Shown here in pieces: positions 1-7,883 of a DNA stretch of 24,382 nucleotides. The stretch lies in assembly GCA_937885345.1 (NCBI GenBank), contig CAKZZH010000026.1:1-24382 (forward strand), in the 5' to 3' direction. Origin of the DNA: an uncultured Lachnospiraceae bacterium. Its GTDB lineage: Bacteria > Bacillota > Clostridia > Lachnospirales > Lachnospiraceae. How positions within the stretch are numbered: position 1 is the first letter of the stretch; each line of letters begins with the position of its first letter. The notes under the pieces are model-generated. The model saw nothing but the letters and a program-made list of their open reading frames with translations. It was not told the DNA's origin and did no database searches. Made by a program: the position numbers and the translations under genes.

Positions 1-907
1 AGATTCTGTGCTCATTCCCTACACCTTTCTCACATTCATTGGCAAAAGAATTACCGTCAAAGGCAACCTTAAGCGTCTGCTCGCGAAGGTCTTTGTCAAT
101 CGGCGCAATCCTGTCTGTGATCGCTTTATCATCAAGGATCTCAAGAGTTCTGTCCATGAGCCAGCTGGTCTCGATGTCATGACCGAAGGAATGAAGGTCT
201 ATAAGTGTGTTATAGTCCTTGTCAAAGAAGACTTCCTGTCTGTGAAGCGCGGGGTTGTAGATTTTATGCTCAACAACATCGCAGATCCATTCAAGTCTCT
301 TACGAACGCGGTCATTCTTATCGACCCTGTAAAGCTCGGTATATGCCTCAAGTACATGAAGGATCGTATTCATGGTCTTCTCGGCCATAACACCGTTCTC
401 AGAAAGTTTCTCATTGCTTTCCGGAGCAAAATCCAAAGTAAACGCCTCAAGATAACCCTTGTCATCCATACACTTACTCTCTATAAGATCATAGAGCTCA
501 TAAGCCGTTTCAAGGGCTTTTGTATCGCCTGTTGCATCATAATAAGCGCTGAGGGCATATATCGAGAACGCCTGATTATAAGTATGTTTGGTTGTATCAA
601 GGGGCTTCCCGTCGTAGGAGATCGACCAGTATACACCGCCATTAACCTTATCGATGCATTTATTCATAAGAAAATCGTAACCATGCTTAGCGTATTCAAG
701 AAGGCTCTCATCGCCGAGTATCTTATAGGCTCTTGAGAAAAACCAGGTTATCCTGCTGTTAAGAATACAACCCTTTTCAGCCTTGTAATCCTTGTTAAGA
801 TCATAATCAACATATCCGACAAAACCGCCGTTTTCGTCATCCTTAAGTGACTTCCAAAAGGGAATTATCCCTTTGATAAGGTGCTGCCTCGCTTCATCCT
901 TTATCAT
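1..907 (-). CDS. Cellobiose 2-epimerase (AGE family), 3' part beyond the window
   Basis: About 302 N-terminal residues are visible and no stop is reached; family members run about 390-420 residues, so roughly a quarter is missing. The family interconverts the reducing-end glucose and mannose of beta-1,4 disaccharides (cellobiose, mannobiose) in the cytoplasm. Visible marks are the N-terminal GGFVGYVD stretch typical of cellobiose 2-epimerases, the RITWFFSRAY segment, the HTYNQAF segment and the LHSFGHDIETSW motif with a catalytic-type His. Together they favour cellobiose 2-epimerase over N-acylglucosamine 2-epimerase. The ATG at 907 overlaps the TGA of the upstream LacI-type gene (ATGA), so the two are translationally coupled. 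In gut and rumen bacteria such genes usually sit beside GH130 mannosylglucose phosphorylase and GH26 mannanase genes, which would lie left of the window. Acyl-glucosamine epimerase is the main alternative. Confidence 0.88.
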   Translation of the reverse strand, partial: MIKDEARQHLIKGIIPFWKSLKDDENGGFVGYVDYDLNKDYKAEKGCILNSRITWFFSRAYKILGDESLLEYAKHGYDFLMNKCIDKVNGGVYWSISYDGKPLDTTKHTYNQAFSIYALSAYYDATGDTKALETAYELYDLIESKCMDDKGYLEAFTLDFAPESNEKLSENGVMAEKTMNTILHVLEAYTELYRVDKNDRVRKRLEWICDVVEHKIYNPALHRQEVFFDKDYNTLIDLHSFGHDIETSWLMDRTLEILDDKAITDRIAPIDKDLREQTLKVAFDGNSFANECEKGVGNEHRI

Positions 908-1926
908 TTTATCTTCCTCACACTGTTCTTTATCACCATTCGTCCCTCGACGATCCTGGTACCGCTTCTGTAGGTTTCTCCTGAAATCTTGGCAATAACG
1001 ATATTAACCGCCTGTCTTGCCATTTCCTTGATGTCAACCTCATATGTTGTTATGTCCACATCGACCGTTCCCGGGAAAATATAATTGTCATAACCTACAA
1101 CCGAAATATCATCGGGTATCTTATAGCCGTCCATCTCAAGTCTCTTGATCAGAACGCCTGCTGTCTTATCGCAGTTGCAGACAAATGCAGTAGGCAATTT
1201 CTTGGGAAGTTTTAAGAGTTCGGGGGCAAACTGTGCCGCTTTATTAATATCTCTGTCATTGATAACGATGATATCATCGATTCCTTTACCATGCTCCATC
1301 AGAGCTTTAACATATCCGAGATATCTGTCTGTTATGGAATCGGTTGACAGAAGAGTTCCGACATAGGCAATCCTCGTATGACCGCAATCATAAAGATAAT
1401 TGGTAAGCATAAAAGAACCATAAAAACTGTCGGAAATAACCGAATCTTCCGGCTCGTTTTCATCGATAAAATCCATATATACAATGGGAACTTTGGCTTT
1501 TGCTTTGAGAAGTCTAAGATACGAGGTCGCAAACATACCGATAATGATGATACCGTCCACCTTCTCATCCTGGATAAGACGCGGAAGTTCACCCTTATCT
1601 TCCATCTGCTGTGATACGACCTCAAGCATTGTGTACGAACTCTTGGAAAGCGCTTTGGCATTCACCTGCTTGTACATCTGCATATAGAATGAATCATATT
1701 TGTCAAAATGTTTTTCCTGAATAATAACCGCAAGATTGTAACTCTTTGCATATTTATTATTCTTGATCGCACTGGGGGATTTGTAACCCATTTCATCGGC
1801 AAGATCGATAATCTTGCGTCTCAAATCCTCTCCTACTCCCTTTTGTCCTGACAAAGCCTTGGATACGGTAACTTTACTTACCCCAAGTTTGTCAGCGATA
1901 TCCGCTAATTTAACCGCTTTAGCCAT
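904..1926 (-). CDS. LacI/GalR-family transcriptional regulator
   Basis: A 340-residue sugar-responsive DNA-binding regulator of normal family length. Residues 5-25 (VKLADIADKLGVSKVTVSKAL) form the classic LacI helix-turn-helix, followed by a hinge region. The rest is a periplasmic-binding-protein-like effector domain; segments such as HTRIAYVG and ISVVGYDNY are typical of it. The start is supported by an AAGGAG ribosome site about 7 bases upstream. It is the first gene after a good promoter at 1996-2023 and overlaps the cellobiose 2-epimerase gene by 4 bases, so it probably controls the sugar operon it heads, and perhaps itself through the dyad at 1962-1986. The effector is unknown; a manno- or cello-disaccharide is a guess from the neighbour. 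Confidence 0.93.
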   Translation of the reverse strand: MAKAVKLADIADKLGVSKVTVSKALSGQKGVGEDLRRKIIDLADEMGYKSPSAIKNNKYAKSYNLAVIIQEKHFDKYDSFYMQMYKQVNAKALSKSSYTMLEVVSQQMEDKGELPRLIQDEKVDGIIIIGMFATSYLRLLKAKAKVPIVYMDFIDENEPEDSVISDSFYGSFMLTNYLYDCGHTRIAYVGTLLSTDSITDRYLGYVKALMEHGKGIDDIIVINDRDINKAAQFAPELLKLPKKLPTAFVCNCDKTAGVLIKRLEMDGYKIPDDISVVGYDNYIFPGTVDVDITTYEVDIKEMARQAVNIVIAKISGETYRSGTRIVEGRMVIKNSVRKIK

Positions 1927-1961
1927 TCTCCTTCTCCTTAAAAAAAGATATAATCACCCCT

Positions 1962-1986
1962 TAAGTTTCATTATAAAAAAAACTTA
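1962..1986. promoter_or_regulatory. Possible operator for the LacI-type regulator
   Basis: An inverted repeat TAAGTTT-N11-AAACTTA lies just downstream of the predicted -10 box of the LacI-type gene, in its 5' leader. The position suits autoregulation. It lacks the central CG found in many LacI-family operators and is AT-rich, so chance is possible. Confidence 0.3.
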
Positions 1987-1995
1987 TCTAGAATA

Positions 1996-2023
1996 ATTAT
2001 ATCATATTTTAAGTACATGTAAA
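1996..2023 (-). promoter_or_regulatory. Sigma-A promoter of the LacI-type/epimerase operon
   Basis: Read on the minus strand: -35 TTTACA (2018-2023), 16-base spacer, -10 TATAAT (1996-2001). The start point would fall near 1989, about 60 bases before the LacI-type ATG. It lies directly after the pyrD stop. I see no GC-rich hairpin between the two, so read-through from the pyr genes is possible. Confidence 0.7.
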
Positions 2024-2047
2024 CTGTTTTTTAGTTAATTTTTAAGT

Positions 2048-2971
2048 TTATTTAACAATCCCGACAAGGTCGTTAATATCCCTTATATCCTTGCGTCGCA
2101 TATAGGATTCGATCCCTTTTATGATATCAAGTGTAGCTGTGGGATTATGGAAATTAGCCGTTCCGACGGATACAGCAGTTGCACCGGCAAGAATAAATTC
2201 AAGCGCATCCTCTGCGGTCACAATTCCTCCCATGCCGATTATCGGTATTTTAACTGCCCCTGCCACCTGGTAAACCATCCTTACGGCAATGGGTTTAACT
2301 GCGGGGCCGGACATTCCGCCCGTCTTATTGGCAAGCGCAAACTTCTGGCGTTCAATATCTATCTTCATCCCGGTTAAAGTGTTTATAAGTGAAACAGCAT
2401 CCGCTCCGCCCGCTTCAACAGCTTTCGCCATCTCTGTTATATCGGTAACATTGGGGCTGAGCTTCATAATAACCGGCTGTTTGGCCTTATCCTTAACAAC
2501 CCTTGTTATATGCTCTGCAGCAGACGCCTGCTGACCGAAAGCAATTCCGCCCTCTTTAACATTGGGACAGGAAATATTAATCTCCAGCATATCCACGGGT
2601 TCATCGGCAAGTCTCTCGACAACTTCCACATAATCACTCTCGCTTCTTCCGCAGACATTAACAATTATCCTGGTGTCATACTGCTTAAGAAAAGGGATAT
2701 CTCTCTTACAGAATACATCGATTCCGGGATTCTGAAGACCGATCGCATTAAGCATTCCGCCGTATGTTTCTGCAATTCTGGGCACCGGGTTGCCTTCCCA
2801 GGGGACATTGGCAACGCCCTTGGTAACAACTGCTCCAAGTCTGTTTAAATTAACAAATTCCGCAAATTCAATCCCTGAACCGAATGTTCCGGAAGCAGTC
2901 ATTACGGGATTCTTAAAAGTAACGCCCGCAAGCGTAACCTCGGTATTTATTTTATCTTCGATAGGTATCAT
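2048..2971 (-). CDS. pyrD: Dihydroorotate dehydrogenase B, catalytic subunit
   Basis: A 307-residue flavoprotein that oxidises dihydroorotate to orotate in de novo pyrimidine synthesis. This is the class 1B (PyrDB) form, which passes electrons to PyrK and on to NAD. The TIM barrel shows the active-site Cys135 in NISCPN, a TASGTFG segment near residue 26 and C-terminal FMN phosphate-binding segments (GMGGI and SVGTANF). Length is normal. The start codon overlaps the pyrK stop as ATGA, as expected for obligate partners. It is the last gene of the pyrFKD set, and the following LacI-type gene has its own promoter. Confidence 0.96.
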   Translation of the reverse strand: MIPIEDKINTEVTLAGVTFKNPVMTASGTFGSGIEFAEFVNLNRLGAVVTKGVANVPWEGNPVPRIAETYGGMLNAIGLQNPGIDVFCKRDIPFLKQYDTRIIVNVCGRSESDYVEVVERLADEPVDMLEINISCPNVKEGGIAFGQQASAAEHITRVVKDKAKQPVIMKLSPNVTDITEMAKAVEAGGADAVSLINTLTGMKIDIERQKFALANKTGGMSGPAVKPIAVRMVYQVAGAVKIPIIGMGGIVTAEDALEFILAGATAVSVGTANFHNPTATLDIIKGIESYMRRKDIRDINDLVGIVK

Positions 2972-3777
2972 AATTCTACCTCCCTGCTGTCAAAGACCGG
3001 TCCGTCGGTGCAGATTCTCGCATTATGAACCTGCGAATGCTCGTCAACTCCGGCAGTCTTGCATACGCAGGCAAGGCATGCGCCGATTCCGCAGGCCATT
3101 CTCTCTTCAAGTGAAAGATAGGCTTTGATATTTTCCCCGGCAGCATAAGATGAGACTGCTCTTAACATCGGAGTGGGTCCGCATGAATAGATTATGTCTC
3201 CTTTAACGGCATTCGCTTTGATCGCGTCAAGCACCGTTCCGTGTATTCCGAGACTTCCGTCATCCGTGGCAATATACACATCTCCGTATACTTTAAGATC
3301 GTCAAGAAGGAAAGTATCGGCATTTCTGTATCCGAGAACTATGCTGATATTCTCACATTCGGTAACATCACCCATCATATCATCCGCGGCAAAGATATTA
3401 CCTCTTAGTCTCTTGGCAAGTTCAAGCATCGGAGGTATGCCGATTCCGCCGCCTATAAGGATGGGCGATCTGGCCTCTCCCAATGGATATCCGTTTCCAA
3501 GCGGTCCAATAATATGGACAGCATCCCCGCTCTTATATTCCGAGAACTGCTTTGTTCCCTCGCCCACAACTCTGTATACGAGTCTGAGCCTGTTCGAGTC
3601 GGTTTCACAGATGCTGATAGGTCTGGGCAGAAGTTTGGATGGATCTGCCGTATACACAGAAACAAACTGTCCGGCTCTGGCATATTCCGCGATATTACAG
3701 GTTTCAAGCCACATATCATATATGCCGTCAGACAGTTTGTTTTGACTGATTACAATTGCTTTTTCATCGAATTTCAT
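2968..3777 (-). CDS. pyrK: Dihydroorotate dehydrogenase B, electron-transfer subunit
   Basis: PyrK carries FAD and a [2Fe-2S] cluster and moves electrons from PyrDB to NAD. The 269-residue protein has an N-terminal FAD-binding barrel with RPISI near residue 53, a nucleotide-binding GGGIGIPP near 109-116, and a C-terminal cluster-binding segment with four cysteines at about 229, 234, 237 and 256, ending in CTDGPVF. I chose the ATG at 3777 because an AAGGA site lies 7 bases upstream; a TTG two codons earlier (3783) would sit almost on that site. It lies 44 bases after pyrF and overlaps pyrD by 4 bases. Confidence 0.96.
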   Translation of the reverse strand: MKFDEKAIVISQNKLSDGIYDMWLETCNIAEYARAGQFVSVYTADPSKLLPRPISICETDSNRLRLVYRVVGEGTKQFSEYKSGDAVHIIGPLGNGYPLGEARSPILIGGGIGIPPMLELAKRLRGNIFAADDMMGDVTECENISIVLGYRNADTFLLDDLKVYGDVYIATDDGSLGIHGTVLDAIKANAVKGDIIYSCGPTPMLRAVSSYAAGENIKAYLSLEERMACGIGACLACVCKTAGVDEHSQVHNARICTDGPVFDSREVEL

Positions 3778-3821
3778 GATCAATTCCTTACATTATCCGT
3801 ATTTATGATAACTTTACCACA

Positions 3822-4739
3822 CTACCTCACACTGTTGATATCATCGATCATATCAACAACTGCAGCTCTTGAAGCCTCGCCGAAATGCTCCGCGCCGTAG
3901 CATGCATATTTCTCCTGCTTATATGCGCAGATGATCCCTCTTGAACTGTTAACGATCGCTCCGAGTCCGTCCTTGTTAAAATAGTCCACAAGGTCTGCCG
4001 CTTTACCGCCCTGCGCTCCGTAGCCCGGAACAAGTATAAAAGTCTTGGGCATTATTGCGCGAAGGATTTTACCCTGCTCGGGATAAGTCGCTCCCACAAC
4101 AGCTCCTACATTGCTGTAATCACCGTCCATTGAGGCCTCGCCCCACTCTCTGACTTTGTCGCCAACAATCTCATAGAGAGGCTTTCCATCAATCTGTCTG
4201 TCCTGGAACTCGCCGCTTGAGGGATTGGACGTCTTAACCAGCACAAAGATACCTCTGTCATTGGAATTGCATACATCAACAAAAGGCTTGATCCCGTCAG
4301 TTCCCAGATACGGGTTAACCGTTACCATATCCTCGTCAAAAGCAGGTATTTCGGTATTTCCGACTTTTATTTTACCGATATGGGCAGTTGCATATGCTGC
4401 GGAGGTCGAGCCAATATCACCGCGCTTGGCATCGCCGATAACGATAAGCCCTTTCTCCTTACAATATTCGCAGGTCTTCTTATATGCCACAAGGCCCTCT
4501 ATTCCAAACTGCTCATACATGGCGATCTGGGGTTTAACCGCAGGAATAAGATCGTAAATTGCATCCACGATTCCGACATTGTAATCATAAATAGCCTGCG
4601 CAGCGGCCTCAAGGCTCTCTCCTTTTTCTTCGATAGCCTTGTCCATAATGTGCTCCGGAATATAACTGAGCATGGGATCAAGTCCCACAACTACGGGCGC
4701 ATTGGTCTTTACAATCTTCTCAATCAATCTGCTGATCAT
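3822..4739 (-). CDS. pyrF: Orotidine 5'-phosphate decarboxylase, type 2
   Basis: Catalyses the last step of UMP synthesis, decarboxylation of OMP. At 305 residues it belongs to the longer type 2 subfamily rather than the roughly 230-residue type 1. An early GLDP segment (residues 19-22) and the catalytic DAKRGDIG (103-110; Asp103, Lys105, Asp108) are present. An AGGAGA site about 9 bases before the ATG supports the start. It lies between the Nudix-fold gene (49 bases upstream) and pyrK (44 bases downstream). pyrB, carA/B, pyrC and pyrE are not in the window, so only the distal steps are grouped here. Confidence 0.96.
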   Translation of the reverse strand: MISRLIEKIVKTNAPVVVGLDPMLSYIPEHIMDKAIEEKGESLEAAAQAIYDYNVGIVDAIYDLIPAVKPQIAMYEQFGIEGLVAYKKTCEYCKEKGLIVIGDAKRGDIGSTSAAYATAHIGKIKVGNTEIPAFDEDMVTVNPYLGTDGIKPFVDVCNSNDRGIFVLVKTSNPSSGEFQDRQIDGKPLYEIVGDKVREWGEASMDGDYSNVGAVVGATYPEQGKILRAIMPKTFILVPGYGAQGGKAADLVDYFNKDGLGAIVNSSRGIICAYKQEKYACYGAEHFGEASRAAVVDMIDDINSVR

Positions 4740-4788
4740 TTCTTTTATTCTCCTGTTTGATTATATAAAATACGTAAACCGGCTTCGC

Positions 4789-5187
4789 TTATATGATTCC
4801 GGCATCCGCCATATCCGCAAGCATGCCCCTGTTCTTTATGTACTCCTTAAGTTCACCGGCCTTAACCCACTTGCATTCCACAAGATCCTCGGAAAGAAAA
4901 ACGATCTCATCCTGAACTTCACACAGAAAGGCTATACCGAGGAATTTGTTATCGCCAAGCTTATAAACCCATGTATAAGGGATGGTGGCATCGGAACAGT
5001 AAATACCGGTTGCATCCTGAACATGTCTGAGGCATGCGTCCTTGGGGGTCTCGCCCTCTTCCATCTGAGTATCAAGGAATTCCCACTGATAAGGTTCATC
5101 AATCCTGTCATCATACCATTTCTTAACGATAAGGAAGTCCTCACCGCATCTGACAATGCCCTTTATCTTAACACCATACTTATCCAT
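4789..5187 (-). CDS. Nudix-fold protein with a degenerate Nudix box
   Basis: A 132-residue single-domain protein. Its layout matches Nudix hydrolases: a first strand with IKGIVRCGEDFLIVKK, then WEFLDTQMEEGE, then a helix, then ECKWVKAGELKEY near the C-terminus. Against GX5EX7REUXEEXGU the box at about 40-62 keeps Glu46, Arg54 and Gly61. The first Gly is Thr40, the metal-binding REUXEE is RHVQDA, and the usual GG is DT. Activity on nucleoside diphosphate derivatives is therefore doubtful; it may bind rather than cleave a nucleotide. An AAGGAGG site 7 bases before the ATG indicates strong translation. It directly precedes pyrF, hinting at a link with pyrimidine metabolism. Confidence 0.8.
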   Translation of the reverse strand: MDKYGVKIKGIVRCGEDFLIVKKWYDDRIDEPYQWEFLDTQMEEGETPKDACLRHVQDATGIYCSDATIPYTWVYKLGDNKFLGIAFLCEVQDEIVFLSEDLVECKWVKAGELKEYIKNRGMLADMADAGII

Positions 5188-5199
5188 TATACATCCTCC

Positions 5200-5287
5200 T
5201 TACTTCTTTTTATCGGAACCAATATGCCGATCGCATCTCGTGAATATAGCCAAATCACTTCTTATCAGAGCCGATAAACCGCATTTT
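5200..5287 (-). repeat. Diverged direct repeat at the end of the zinc-ribbon gene
   Basis: The last codons of the zinc-ribbon gene (5255-5287, minus; reading MRFIGSDKK then stop) recur about 52 bases downstream at 5200-5235. There a diverged copy would read IGSDKKK then stop in a shifted frame, also preceded by ATGCG. This looks like a decayed tandem duplication of the gene's 3' end. The second copy now overlaps the ribosome site of the Nudix-fold gene. Confidence 0.4.
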
Positions 5288-5698
5288 ACCGGCATTGGCG
5301 CGCTTAACCTTGGGCGTTTCGCCGATTTCTATACCTTGCAGGGACTTGCTGAGCTTGGCGGCGCAGGCCGGGCAAAATCTTCCGTACCTTATCTCCGTGC
5401 CGCAATTCTCACATCTGATATAAATGTTTGAACCCTCGGGAATTTCGATTTTTCCCTGTCTCAGGTATGAATTTATTTTATCAAGGCTTACGCCTGTCGC
5501 CTGATTAATGACGATCGCAGGAGAAGGTCCGTTCTCAGCAAGAAAGGTCCTTATCTTACCGAAATCATCCATTTCAACATAGCCGCAGGATCTGCATTTA
5601 TATTCGCCAAGGGCTACGTATTCAAGTTCTCCGCCGCATTTCTTGCATCTGGTAGGTTTGGGTTCCAGTTTGTATTTGTCAATTAAACTCTCTGCCAT
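5255..5698 (-). CDS. YvyF-like protein with two zinc ribbons and a central HTH-like region
   Basis: A 147-residue protein with paired CxxC motifs at both ends: Cys18/21 with Cys35/38, and Cys96/99 with Cys109/112. Between them, about 45-85, is a helical segment (PAIVINQATGVSLDKINSYLRQGKI) resembling a winged-helix or MerR-like recognition unit. This layout recalls YvyF, a protein encoded in flagellar operons of Firmicutes (TIGR03826), but no flagellar gene is present here. The start has a GAGG site about 9 bases upstream and begins only 4 bases after the GH42 stop, so the two are coupled. Function unknown; a small regulator or nucleic-acid-binding protein is likely. The family call is moderate and rests on architecture. 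Confidence 0.7.
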   Translation of the reverse strand: MAESLIDKYKLEPKPTRCKKCGGELEYVALGEYKCRSCGYVEMDDFGKIRTFLAENGPSPAIVINQATGVSLDKINSYLRQGKIEIPEGSNIYIRCENCGTEIRYGRFCPACAAKLSKSLQGIEIGETPKVKRANAGKMRFIGSDKK

Positions 5699-5702
5699 AT
5701 AA

Positions 5703-7883
5703 CTAAGCCTCTTCCTTGTTATTGTTCGCTATTGATCGCATAAAATCAATATCCCTGCCAAGTATTCTGACACCTTTGGGTTCAATGACATTAACCACAC
5801 CACTGCGATATACAGCGCCGCTAAGGGCGTCGGCGCAGTCAATATCCATCATAAATCTCGCCTCCCTGTCGCCGTGATTAAGCAGGAAGATAAACCTTCC
5901 CTTATCACCGCATCTTACACAGGCCTCGATATCATCGGCCGCAGAAGCAACTTCGGGAATAATATGATCCTTGCAGATCTCTCCGAGAAAAGCCTTGTAG
6001 AAATCATCCGTACTCGATGTAGCTACATAAAATGCTTTACCGTTTCCGAAGCGGTTACAGGTAAGCGCAGGCGCGCCCGAATAGAAATCTTTGTGATATG
6101 TCGCGAGCACCTCAGCGCCTTCCGAATGTATTATATCACATATTATATTGGCCTCGTATGTCCTGTTATTATAGGTAAAGGAATTGGTCATTTCCGGAGG
6201 AAGCGCATCCTCTTCTTCTGCCCATATTCCCATAATATCGCGGATTTTACCCGGGTAGCCGCCCATGGTAACAAGGTCGGTTTCATTAACATATCCGGAA
6301 AAGAAGGTTGTAACGAACTTACCGCCCATCTTAACAAAATGGCGGATTTTTACGTCAAAATCATCCTTGATCATATACAGAACAGGCGCTATCACAACCT
6401 CATATTTACTAAGGTCCGCATCGGTTCCGATCATATCGACCGGAATCATAAGGCGGTTAAGCGCCCTGTAATATTTCCTTACCTCATCTAGATATTTCAG
6501 TCTGACCGAAGGGCCTGCGGAAAATTCGATCGCCCACCAGTTCTCCCAGTCAAAATACAAAGCAACCTTGGCATCGCTCCTTGCGCCGAGAGTAAGGTCT
6601 CCAAGTTTCTTAAGCTCTGCGCCTATTGCCGATGCCTCTCTGAAAACTCTTGTATTGGAAGTGCCGGCATGCTCTATTATCGCGCCATGATATTTCTCAC
6701 AGGCACCGATGGAACGTCTCATCTGGAAGTACATAACCGTATCGGCGCCATGTGCAACCGCCTGATAACTGAGGAGTCTGAGCACACCCGGTCTCTTCGC
6801 AAGATTAAAGGGTTGCCAGTTGGTGACCGAGGGAGTTTGCTCCATAAGCGCAAACGGCCTTCCGCGGCCTATGCCTCTCATAATATCATGGGCCATGGAC
6901 GTAGTCGTGTAATGATCGCTGTACATCGGATAATTGTCCCAGCTTATAAAATCAAGAATCGGGGCCCACTTGGCATAATCAAGGTCCTTGTACGTTCCCA
7001 TCATATTTGTGGTTATGGGAATGTTCGGGGTGATCTTGCGCACCGCATCCACTTCAAGCTTGCAGCACTCGCTTATCCTTTCAGACATATAACGCTTGTA
7101 ATCAAGGGAAATTCCCTGAAAGGTCGTTCCGTTCTCGCTAAAATGCTCCGAAAGCATATTGGGCGCAACAATATCTTCCCAATCATAAAATGTATGGCTC
7201 CAAAAGGATGTATTCCAGGCCTTATTAACAGCCTCTATGTTTTTGTAACGTTTCTTAAGCCACTCTCTAAAACCATTCTCGCAGTTCTCGCAGTAACATG
7301 CACCGCCATATTCATTGGCAATATGCCAGGCAACAATATTGTCATAATCCTTGTATCTCTCAGCTATATGCTGAGCAAGAAGAACCGAATATTTGCGGTA
7401 TGTCTCGCTGCTCGGGCAGGAATTGTGCCTGCTGCCGAACTTCCTCTTCATTCCGTTAAAATCCACCCTCAGGATATCAGGATGCTTTCTGGCCATCCAT
7501 GCAGGATGAGCCGCCGTAGAAGTGGCCAGGCAGACCTTAAACCCATTTTCCTTAACCATCTTCATTATTTTATCGAGCTTGTCAAAATTGTATTCATCCT
7601 CCGAAGGCTGAAGCGCTGCCCACGAAAACACATTGAGAGTAAGGACATCGACATTGGCCTCCTTAAGAAGCTTCATATCCTCCTCCCAGATTTCCTCCGG
7701 GAACTGCTCGGGATTGTAATCACCACCGTAAAGTATTTTACTGACCTTATCGGACGGAAGGATTCTGGATGAAGTGCGCATAAGCGCAGGATTTGAATCT
7801 CCTTCCCCTATTCTTACTTCTTCGGTAACCTGCTCACTTACCTTTTCGTTAGCCTTCTTACTGTCCTTCTTTTGCTTACTCAT
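5703..7883 (-). CDS. GH42 beta-galactosidase with a charged N-terminal extension
   Basis: A 726-residue glycoside hydrolase of family 42, which removes terminal beta-galactose, often from plant galactan or arabinogalactan fragments. The barrel starts at YGGDYNPEQF (residue 52). The predicted acid/base is Glu191 (IANEYGG) and the nucleophile Glu348 (FALMEQT). Cys156, Cys196, Cys198 and Cys201 match the zinc cluster of many GH42 enzymes. A trimerisation-like domain and small beta domain follow to the end. No signal peptide is seen, so it is cytoplasmic. Residues 1-45 are an unusual Lys/Glu-rich extension. The ATG at 7883 is firm: GAGGAG lies 5 bases upstream and it overlaps the previous stop as ATGA. 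No sugar transporter or regulator is adjacent, which is odd for GH42. Confidence 0.95.
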   Translation of the reverse strand: MSKQKKDSKKANEKVSEQVTEEVRIGEGDSNPALMRTSSRILPSDKVSKILYGGDYNPEQFPEEIWEEDMKLLKEANVDVLTLNVFSWAALQPSEDEYNFDKLDKIMKMVKENGFKVCLATSTAAHPAWMARKHPDILRVDFNGMKRKFGSRHNSCPSSETYRKYSVLLAQHIAERYKDYDNIVAWHIANEYGGACYCENCENGFREWLKKRYKNIEAVNKAWNTSFWSHTFYDWEDIVAPNMLSEHFSENGTTFQGISLDYKRYMSERISECCKLEVDAVRKITPNIPITTNMMGTYKDLDYAKWAPILDFISWDNYPMYSDHYTTTSMAHDIMRGIGRGRPFALMEQTPSVTNWQPFNLAKRPGVLRLLSYQAVAHGADTVMYFQMRRSIGACEKYHGAIIEHAGTSNTRVFREASAIGAELKKLGDLTLGARSDAKVALYFDWENWWAIEFSAGPSVRLKYLDEVRKYYRALNRLMIPVDMIGTDADLSKYEVVIAPVLYMIKDDFDVKIRHFVKMGGKFVTTFFSGYVNETDLVTMGGYPGKIRDIMGIWAEEEDALPPEMTNSFTYNNRTYEANIICDIIHSEGAEVLATYHKDFYSGAPALTCNRFGNGKAFYVATSSTDDFYKAFLGEICKDHIIPEVASAADDIEACVRCGDKGRFIFLLNHGDREARFMMDIDCADALSGAVYRSGVVNVIEPKGVRILGRDIDFMRSIANNNKEEA

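Noticed and set aside
8..736. Open frame of 242 codons on the plus strand
   Set aside because: It is the antisense shadow of the cellobiose 2-epimerase gene, whose minus-strand translation matches the family throughout.
4740..4788. Internal promoter before pyrF (a TATAAT occurs on the minus strand)
   Set aside because: No acceptable -35 box lies 16-18 bases upstream; AT-rich spacing explains it.
5208..5235. ATCGG/CCGAT inverted repeat after the zinc-ribbon gene as a terminator
   Set aside because: Only a 5-base stem, and on the transcribed strand it is followed by A residues rather than a T run.
6669..7772. Plus-strand open frame of 367 codons
   Set aside because: It lies wholly inside the GH42 gene on the opposite strand, has no family-like motif, and GH42 residues are continuous across it.
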